Origin: Candidatus Omnitrophota bacterium
GTDB taxonomy: Bacteria > Omnitrophota > Gorgyraeia > Zapsychrales > Zapsychraceae
DNA: 12,914 bases
Direction of reading: 5' to 3'
NCBI GenBank assembly: GCA_018399915.1
Contig: JAGYNW010000040.1
Span: 1 to 12,914, forward strand
The position numbers and the translations under genes were made by a program. This document shows positions 7,796 to 12,914 of the stretch, in pieces. The first letter of the stretch is position 1. Each line of letters opens with the position of its first letter. The notes under the pieces were generated by a model that saw only the letters and a program-made list of their open reading frames with translations, searched no databases and had not been told where the DNA came from.

Positions 7796-8808
7796 TCGGC
7801 TGACTCCTTTTTATCTGTTTGGGCGTTGGCAATCGCGGCCTGACGGAAATATTCTTTGGCATCAATCACATAAACAAAAAGGCCCGGGGGCTTTTCCGTC
7901 TCGGCCGCTGCCTGGGCTGATTGCCGTTTCTCTAATGCCTGGGCTCGGGCAAAGGCGTCTCGGGCCAGTGCCTTCAATCCCTGTTTCTCAAAGGCCTTTC
8001 CCAGATAATCATAAACCCGGCTGTTTTCCGGATTGACCTCAAGCGCATAGGAACAATATTGAACGGTTTTGGGATAATCTTTAAGATGAAAAGCGGCTAA
8101 TGCCGCGTGATAGAAAAAATAATCCTTGTCATCCAGATCCCTGCGGATAGCTTTCAGTGATTCTTTTAACAACGGTTCGTACATTTGTAACTGCTGATAT
8201 CCGCGCACAATGAACCGTGAGGCTGAGGTATACGTGTCTTTGAGCATCTTTAGCCGGGAGGCACGAAAACTCTCCTCGTCGTGGCCAGGGGTTCCCGGAA
8301 ACGGACTGATCAATCCGGCATATATAAGTGTCTTTGCCACCGGTGCCTCAAAGACCTTTTGAAACTGACCGATGGCCTTCGCATAATCTCCGGTTTGAAA
8401 GTACAGGACACCCAAATTGTAATGCAGGCCCAGATATTCCCCGTCCAGCTCGACCGCTTTGGTGTAATGGGTGATAGCCTTCTCATATTCCCGCGCCTGG
8501 TAATAACAAAAACCCAAGAGGCTGTGGGCCAAAGACACCTCAGGGATCAAAGCCACGATGTTACGGTAATAGCGGATCGCGTCTCTCAAGACAAAACCTT
8601 GCATGACATCCTTGCCGCGGGCCTGATGGATCACATCCATTTCCGCCCGCCGGAAAGCGTCCAAGGTCTTGAAAATCACTTTCCGGTGATCCACCCCGTT
8701 GACCAAGATCAACGCGGCCAGCAGATACAGAACATAGCATCTGCCCAGGCCGGTGTAAAGGATCTTTTGGACCCTGGTAAAAAAGTTTTTGTTAATCCGT
8801 TTATTCAC
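7792..8808 (-). CDS. Membrane-anchored TPR protein (TPR-A)
   Basis: 338 residues, GTG start with AGGAG 10 bases upstream. The leader is strongly basic (KR, K, R, K in the first 15 residues) and one helix lies at about 24-38, so a periplasmic TPR body is expected. Units: about 93-126 (LAHSLLGFCYYQAREYEKAITHYTKAV), 127-155 (LHYNLGVLYFQTGDYAKAIGQF), 231-260 (FYHAALAAFHLKDYPKTVQYC) and 263-294 (VYDYLGKAFEKQGLKALARDAF). The segment between the blocks (160-225) lacks the LSR-IY-PLI motif shared by TPR-B and TPR-C and is instead rich in Pro, Gly and basic residues. A charged, Ala/Glu/Lys-rich tail (295-338) has no counterpart in the other two. The start lies inside the 3' end of YfhO-1 (8-bp overlap) and the stop overlaps the start of YfhO-2, so the three genes are tightly coupled. 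Function is inferred from context only. Confidence 0.88.
   Translation of the reverse strand: MNKRINKNFFTRVQKILYTGLGRCYVLYLLAALILVNGVDHRKVIFKTLDAFRRAEMDVIHQARGKDVMQGFVLRDAIRYYRNIVALIPEVSLAHSLLGFCYYQAREYEKAITHYTKAVELDGEYLGLHYNLGVLYFQTGDYAKAIGQFQKVFEAPVAKTLIYAGLISPFPGTPGHDEESFRASRLKMLKDTYTSASRFIVRGYQQLQMYEPLLKESLKAIRRDLDDKDYFFYHAALAAFHLKDYPKTVQYCSYALEVNPENSRVYDYLGKAFEKQGLKALARDAFARAQALEKRQSAQAAAETEKPPGLFVYVIDAKEYFRQAAIANAQTDKKESAE
7804..7809 (-). promoter_or_regulatory. Ribosome binding site of YfhO-2 inside TPR-A
   Basis: AAGGAG on the minus strand with an 8-base spacer to the GTG at 7795-7793. It lies within the last codons of TPR-A, which points to coupled translation and supports the GTG start. 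Confidence 0.7.
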
Positions 8809-11104
8809 GTGCTTCTTTCTCCTGATCTTCTTGAGACCTTAAAAGGGCCCTCAAACAATATTTGCCCGCGCAGATCAAAGCCCACCCTGCGTAAAAAATA
8901 AAAAGCCCAATCAAACCATACATGAAGGCATAGCGCCACAAAGGCCGGAAACGCATAAAGATCTCATGCTTCCCGGCCGGAACCCACATCCCTTTAAAGG
9001 CAGCATTGGCGCGGTACAAAGGCACCCTTTTCCCGTCGATAAAGGCCTGCCAATCCTTATGATAACTGTCATTGTAAACCAGAAACTTTCTTGCCGGCAG
9101 ATCTGTCCGAAACCGCAGATGATTGACATCAAAATCCAACACCTGAAAAGCAGGGTTTTCCTTGTCAATGATCTGGGGATGCAAAGGCAGCTTGTCCTTG
9201 TTTTTCTCGCCTAACTGCCGGCCTTCCTTAAGGTCTGGCCCCTTACCGGGGCCTAAGGCCTCAACGTAGGCTAAATTACGGTTAGCTCTCAAGGCCGCAG
9301 CCAATTTATCATAATTGATCTGTCCGGGCGCAACCACAGAGATCTCATCGTAAAGAAGAAATTTGTGACGCACATAAGAAGACAAAAGTTCCGCGGGCAC
9401 AGCCTCTGCCAGGGCGTAACCGGCTTGCAAGCCATGATAATACTGTTGCGGCGCCAAAAACCCTGAGGTGTCTGAGGTCTCGCGATGAAAAATATCACTT
9501 GCGGCGCCTGGTGAATTTTGGGGATTGACCGCGCCCTTGTCCGGACGCTGAAAGGAAAACTCCGGGACAGAGGCTTCTTTGCCCGGCGGATTTCGGGTCA
9601 AGGCATCATATCCTTTACGCGAATTATAGACCACTGTCCGGTAAACCGCCAAAGGTTGCAATGCGACGACCGCCAACAAGGCCAACCGAAAAACCGCGTG
9701 TCTTTGCGGCAAACGGTTGTGCCATAACAAAAGAAAAAACAGGCAGCTCAAACCGATCGTGACAAAGCTTGATACAAGCACATGCCCACGCGGTATCAAA
9801 AAAAGATACCATCCCCCATGAACCGCCAGGATAAAAACAGAACCCGCGGTTGTTTGCCAAATACGCCTGGGGCCTTGCGCGAAAACAGCCTGCAGCTGCG
9901 TCAATAAAAACAAAATGAAAAACGGCATGGCAAACCAGATAAAAAAATGCAAATTACGGTTACTGCGGATAAAGGGCAAAAACCTGAACAAGAACCCGTG
10001 CAAAGGGAACACGCCGCTAAGGCTCAGACAGAAAAGAAAAAAACTGACACTGAAAAGGAACAAGGTCCTTTTCCGGATAGGTGCGATAAGCCCCAGAGTG
10101 GCCAGCAAAAACCAAAAGATCGGGACATAAATAAAACCCAAATGCGGGATCGTATCCAGTTCACTGAAAAGCCGGCGCAGAGACAAAGACCCGATGATCG
10201 CTCCCCCGCGCTGCGCGTTCTCTAAAGACAATTCAATGATATCCGCGTTAAGACCGCCGGAATCGCGCCAGGTCGCGATATAATCCCCGCTTCGCGCGGC
10301 CTGGCTGTAGAAATAACCTGGCAAGGCGGCGAAGACCAAAGAAAGGCAGCAGATGACAACTAGCCATTTACGCGCCCGGAAAAACCCGGAAAAGCGCCGG
10401 GCCAAACAAGCTGTTTGCGCCGAACACAAAAATACAAAGCTTGCGGCAAAGGTCAAAAATACAGTTGCAAAAATGAACGGGATATAGGTGATGGCCAGCA
10501 GCATGGCCGTAAAGGTCAATCCGACAAACGCCTGTGGCCGGAAGGTTCGCGTAAAGACCAAAAGAAAATAAAAAAACCAAACCCCGGGCACAAAGATCAG
10601 GATCACCAGAATATCATTAAAAAGATTGGTCCCCAGGCCGGAAAAAAGCAAAAGGATCATGGCGGCATAGGCATATAGCTTGTCTTTCAAAACCAGACGG
10701 GCACAAAAATAAAAACCGATCACGCCCAGGAAGAAAAAACCTACCCAACACACAAAAAAGGCCAGTGACGTTGGCAGGCCGCATTGCTTCAAAAATGGGA
10801 TCAGGTACCAAGCCGGGTTCAATTCCGCAAAATTCCTGACCACATGGTCATCGGGACGGCCCCAGGCATTAAAGGGATTCCAGAAAGGGTAGACTCCCCG
10901 AAGGACCTGATTCAAATAATGGTTCAAAAAAGTAAAGGCAAGACGGGCATCTGCCATAATCAGCAAACCTTTGGCGGCTGAGTAAAAAGACCGGAACGCG
11001 TAACCCCAAATAATGAACGGGAGAGTGAAAATCATGCCCCCCGCGATCCTGTCGGTTATCCCGGAGCGTCTTCCCTTTCCCTTGTTTGTGTGTATCTCAT
11101 GCAT
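8801..11104 (-). CDS. YfhO-type GT-C membrane protein (YfhO-1)
   Basis: 767 residues from the ATG at 11104. An in-frame TTG at 11131 would add nine residues, but a GGTGGAAAG-like site about 11 bases before the ATG and the better codon favour the ATG. One helix (about residues 22-42) is followed by MADARLAF, whose single Asp (52) aligns with Asp42 of YfhO-2, and by GVYPFWNP (70-77). A dozen or so helices follow, including a stretch with FVPGVWFFYFLL that is nearly identical in YfhO-2. The C-terminal periplasmic block FLVYNDSYHKDWQAF (674-688), YRANAAFKG, VPAG and a last helix mark the YfhO family. The tail is highly charged and cytoplasmic. The position of the second loop Asp of YfhO-2 is Thr here. 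A long loop before the C-terminal block is rich in Pro, Gly and Lys. It probably transfers a sugar from a polyprenyl phosphate outside the membrane; donor and acceptor are unknown. It heads the run of six alternating genes. Confidence 0.86.
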   Translation of the reverse strand: MHEIHTNKGKGRRSGITDRIAGGMIFTLPFIIWGYAFRSFYSAAKGLLIMADARLAFTFLNHYLNQVLRGVYPFWNPFNAWGRPDDHVVRNFAELNPAWYLIPFLKQCGLPTSLAFFVCWVGFFFLGVIGFYFCARLVLKDKLYAYAAMILLLFSGLGTNLFNDILVILIFVPGVWFFYFLLVFTRTFRPQAFVGLTFTAMLLAITYIPFIFATVFLTFAASFVFLCSAQTACLARRFSGFFRARKWLVVICCLSLVFAALPGYFYSQAARSGDYIATWRDSGGLNADIIELSLENAQRGGAIIGSLSLRRLFSELDTIPHLGFIYVPIFWFLLATLGLIAPIRKRTLFLFSVSFFLFCLSLSGVFPLHGFLFRFLPFIRSNRNLHFFIWFAMPFFILFLLTQLQAVFAQGPRRIWQTTAGSVFILAVHGGWYLFLIPRGHVLVSSFVTIGLSCLFFLLLWHNRLPQRHAVFRLALLAVVALQPLAVYRTVVYNSRKGYDALTRNPPGKEASVPEFSFQRPDKGAVNPQNSPGAASDIFHRETSDTSGFLAPQQYYHGLQAGYALAEAVPAELLSSYVRHKFLLYDEISVVAPGQINYDKLAAALRANRNLAYVEALGPGKGPDLKEGRQLGEKNKDKLPLHPQIIDKENPAFQVLDFDVNHLRFRTDLPARKFLVYNDSYHKDWQAFIDGKRVPLYRANAAFKGMWVPAGKHEIFMRFRPLWRYAFMYGLIGLFIFYAGWALICAGKYCLRALLRSQEDQEKEARE
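8819..8823 (-). promoter_or_regulatory. Ribosome binding site of TPR-A inside YfhO-1
   Basis: AGGAG on the minus strand, 10 bases before the GTG at 8808-8806, within the 3' end of YfhO-1. The spacer is a little long but no competing site is nearby. Confidence 0.5.
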
Positions 11105-11168
11105 AGCTTGCTGATCTTTCCACCGGCTCAAAATCCGTTGCCAAGCAGGCAGCCGGCGCCATGATGCC

Positions 11169-12083
11169 TCACAGCTCCATCCGTTGACGGAATTCCTTAA
11201 GCGAAGCGCTGAGCTCCTGCGCCGTCGCGGTCTTTACCTCAAAAACGTTTAAAGGGGACTCCCTCAAAAAGGGAAGAAAACTGTCAAAATCGATATCGCC
11301 GCTAAACGGTGCGTGATGATCGCGCGTGCCCTTCATGTCATGAATATGCATGCCGATCATGCGGCCGCCGTAGGCCTTGACAAAAGCCAGGTTCTTTTGG
11401 ATCCCCAGGTTTTCATGCATCTGGGCGTGGCCCATGTCATGCCAGTAGTACAGCCCCTGCGCGTGAAATTTATCGAGGAAAAAACCGATCTCTTCAAAAT
11501 CCGGGATCTCCAAAGGATAATATCGGGATTCGAACCCGAGGACCCGGTTTTGGGCCTGCGCGTAAGGCAGGATATCGGCGAGGCTCGACGCCACCGCGGC
11601 GCGGTGAGGCGGTTGATTTTTTCTGCGGTTCTCAAGCACACGTTGAAGCTCGGCGGTGTAAGCTTGGGTTCCCTTGTGTCCGTCTTTGTACAAACGCCGT
11701 AAAGGCGTGGAGCGTTCATCTTCAAAATCCACGCATCCGGCGTGGATCACCACAACCTTGGCATCAAACCGAACCGCGGTGTCTATCGTCCGGCAGGTCC
11801 ATTCCACGGCCTTGGCCCGCTCGCAGGGATCCAAAGCTGAAAGGCGGTAATAATTGGATTTGTGCCGGGTCGACGGACCATCGTCCGGAGTCGGGCAAAA
11901 ATTATGGACACTGGAGACCCTGAGGCCTTTTTCCGCTAACAAAGACGGCAAAGCCGCCAGGTGCGCGCGGGTGATATTGTAATCAAGCTCAATGGCATCA
12001 AAACCGATACGCTTGACCGTGTCCAGCCACGCGGCGAGATCCATGCCCGGATCATAATTCCAGCAGGTGGAAAGAGAGACCAT
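11169..12083 (-). CDS. Sugar phosphate isomerase/epimerase-like TIM barrel
   Basis: 304 residues of the xylose-isomerase-like / AP endonuclease 2 TIM-barrel superfamily. Barrel-strand motifs with likely metal ligands appear in order: AIELD (Glu32), SSVHNF (His60), VVVIHAG (His114), LGFESR (Glu185), YYWHDMGHA (Asp216, His219), GMHIHDMKG (His246, His248, Asp249) and VFEVK (Glu282). The Glu, Asp-x-x-His, His, Glu series is what sugar isomerases, epimerases and inosose-type enzymes of this fold use to hold a divalent metal. It has no signal peptide and should be cytosolic. The substrate cannot be told from sequence. The ATG lies 3 bp after the stop of xseB, with GAGGA 7 bases upstream inside xseB; 20-36 bp then separate its stop from the first possible YfhO-1 codons. 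A link to sugar supply for the downstream glycosylation genes is possible but unproven. Endonuclease IV is less likely: the sequence lacks its full three-metal ligand pattern as I know it. Confidence 0.8.
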   Translation of the reverse strand: MVSLSTCWNYDPGMDLAAWLDTVKRIGFDAIELDYNITRAHLAALPSLLAEKGLRVSSVHNFCPTPDDGPSTRHKSNYYRLSALDPCERAKAVEWTCRTIDTAVRFDAKVVVIHAGCVDFEDERSTPLRRLYKDGHKGTQAYTAELQRVLENRRKNQPPHRAAVASSLADILPYAQAQNRVLGFESRYYPLEIPDFEEIGFFLDKFHAQGLYYWHDMGHAQMHENLGIQKNLAFVKAYGGRMIGMHIHDMKGTRDHHAPFSGDIDFDSFLPFLRESPLNVFEVKTATAQELSASLKEFRQRMEL

Positions 12084-12086
12084 GGA

Positions 12087-12293
12087 TCAGTCCTCGTCCT
12101 CTAATTCCTTGACGATATCCTTGACCTGGAGTTCCGCTTTCTGGATCTTATCTTTGCAGAATTTGATCATGCCCACGGCCTCCTTGACCTTTTGGGCCAA
12201 TTCATCGACCCCGATCTCTTCCGTCTCGATCCTGGCAATGATGGCGTCCAGTTTCTCAATGGTTTGATTGTAATCTTTTTGTTTTTCTTTCAT
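12087..12293 (-). CDS. xseB: Exodeoxyribonuclease VII small subunit
   Basis: 68 residues, within the usual 60-85 of the family. The pattern IEKLDAIIARIETEEIGVDE, then AVGMIKFCKDKIQKAE (about 39-54), fits the two helices of XseB. The protein binds XseA to form the heteromeric exonuclease that degrades single-stranded DNA from both ends into short oligonucleotides. The ATG is 10 bp after the xseA stop, with a purine-rich GAGAG site 7 bases upstream. The order xseA-xseB is the standard one. It is cytosolic and appears intact. Confidence 0.93.
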   Translation of the reverse strand: MKEKQKDYNQTIEKLDAIIARIETEEIGVDELAQKVKEAVGMIKFCKDKIQKAELQVKDIVKELEDED

Positions 12294-12303
12294 AAATCCG
12301 CTC

Positions 12304-12914
12304 TCATCCTTTCGGTGTTTTCTTCACATCCGTGACCCGGCTCGTGATCTCTCCATCGGAAAGCTGAGTGACAAGCGTTGCTTTAACCGGGATCTGATCG
12401 ACACGGGTTACCGCGCCGCCGTTGCTTGAACGCGTGATACTGAATCCCCGTTTCAGGGTATTTACCGGATCGACAATAGCGATCATCTTTTCATAAGCCT
12501 TTAGTTTTTCCTGCGCGTTAAAAACGCGGGTGCCCGCGGCCCTGACCAGGCCGGTTGCCGCCAGATCCAGGGATCTGCGCGCATCCGTTAAAAATCTTTG
12601 CGGCCGCTGTTTCAGGACCTCCCGGTAAAGGATCATCTTCTGCTGATGCTCTTTCAGATACCCCAGAGTACTGTTGTGCAGCAGGCCGGCCCTTCTTTTG
12701 AGCCGCGCGTTCTGCTGATCCAGCATGTCTTGAGCGAGATCCAGGACCGTGCGCCTGCGCGCCTCCAGTTCGGTTAAAAAAGCATCCACCCGCGCGATCA
12801 AAAATTGCGCGACAGCCGTCGGGGTCTTGGCAAAGGTATGCGCGGTCAGATCCGTGACGCTGAGATTGATCTCATGGCCGATGCCGCTTAAAACAGGCTT
12901 GTCCATCGCGGCAA
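12304..12914 (-). CDS. xseA: Exodeoxyribonuclease VII large subunit, 3' part
   Basis: The last 203 codons or so are present; the 5' half (OB-fold DNA-binding domain and the beginning of the catalytic domain) lies beyond the right edge. The frame is open to 12914, so the ATG at 12906 is an internal Met and not the start. PVLSGIGHE followed by DLTAHTFAKTPTAVA is the conserved core of the XseA catalytic domain. It is followed by a long Arg/Gln/Leu-rich coiled-coil region that carries the small-subunit binding sites, then the C-terminal signature DPVNTLKRGFSITR and LVTQLSDGEITSRV. Together with XseB it forms exonuclease VII in the cytosol. The stop TGA lies 10 bp before xseB. Confidence 0.95.
   Translation of the reverse strand, partial: AAMDKPVLSGIGHEINLSVTDLTAHTFAKTPTAVAQFLIARVDAFLTELEARRRTVLDLAQDMLDQQNARLKRRAGLLHNSTLGYLKEHQQKMILYREVLKQRPQRFLTDARRSLDLAATGLVRAAGTRVFNAQEKLKAYEKMIAIVDPVNTLKRGFSITRSSNGGAVTRVDQIPVKATLVTQLSDGEITSRVTDVKKTPKG

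Noticed and set aside
8281..8901. A 206-codon plus-strand open frame opposite TPR-A and the end of YfhO-1
   Set aside because: It lies antisense to a clear TPR gene, has a composition typical of a reverse-frame shadow (many Gln, His, Ile, no domain pattern), and has no convincing ribosome site.
11105..11168. A promoter for the YfhO/TPR series between the TIM-barrel gene and YfhO-1
   Set aside because: The gap is short and I could find no pair of -35 and -10 like hexamers with proper spacing; absence of a recognisable box does not exclude one in this lineage.
11169..12083. Endonuclease IV (nfo) as the identity of the TIM-barrel gene beside xseAB
   Set aside because: The neighbourhood with repair genes is tempting, but the metal-ligand series and spacing look like the sugar isomerase/epimerase branch and the full Nfo ligand set is not apparent.
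12304..12906. A complete 200-codon gene starting at 12906
   Set aside because: The frame continues to the window edge and the sequence is the C-terminal half of XseA; the Met is internal, just before the SGIGHE core.
1..12914. CRISPR array, tRNA or rRNA gene, insertion sequence ends or attachment sites
   Set aside because: No regularly spaced direct repeats, cloverleaf-like segments, terminal inverted repeats or transposase motifs were seen on either strand by eye.

Overview
The window looks like part of a bacterial genome of middling G+C. Four 60-base lines sampled from the intact genes (2101, 8041, 11221, 12541) hold 114 G+C of 240, about 48%. Gene style suggests an uncultivated, didermic lineage rich in membrane proteins. 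The mix of YfhO-type proteins, single-pass TPR proteins and a degraded beta-rich envelope gene resembles Omnitrophota and related PVC-side candidate phyla. That placement rests on remembered resemblance, not on a marker gene, and is tentative.

Layout, from the right edge leftwards on the minus strand: xseA (3' part only, cut by the window edge), xseB, a xylose-isomerase-like TIM-barrel protein, then six genes that alternate strictly between a large polytopic membrane protein and a membrane-anchored TPR protein: YfhO-1, TPR-A, YfhO-2, TPR-B, a GT39/PMT-like protein, TPR-C. All nine genes are separated by 37 bp or less or overlap (4, 8 and 47 bp). No promoter or terminator is visible between them, so one long transcript or a few overlapping ones is likely. 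A convergent plus-strand gene (574-2469) encodes a fourth GT-C-like membrane protein, and its stop codon overlaps that of TPR-C by 4 bp. The first ~560 bases are more AT-rich (88 G+C of 240 in four sampled lines, 37%) and hold a broken minus-strand gene fragment.

Working model (inference): GT-C membrane proteins move a sugar from a polyprenyl-phosphate donor to an acceptor on the outer face of the cytoplasmic membrane. Each is made together with a TPR protein that projects into the periplasm and could select the acceptor or hold a complex together. The three membrane/TPR pairs look like serial duplications of one two-gene cassette, with a different membrane partner in the third pair. Eukaryotic TMTC proteins fuse a GT-C transferase to TPRs, and this operon could be a split, multi-copy bacterial counterpart. 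The TIM-barrel enzyme might act on a related sugar, but nothing in the sequence proves it. XseAB are housekeeping neighbours.

No tRNA, rRNA, CRISPR array, insertion sequence or riboswitch was recognised.
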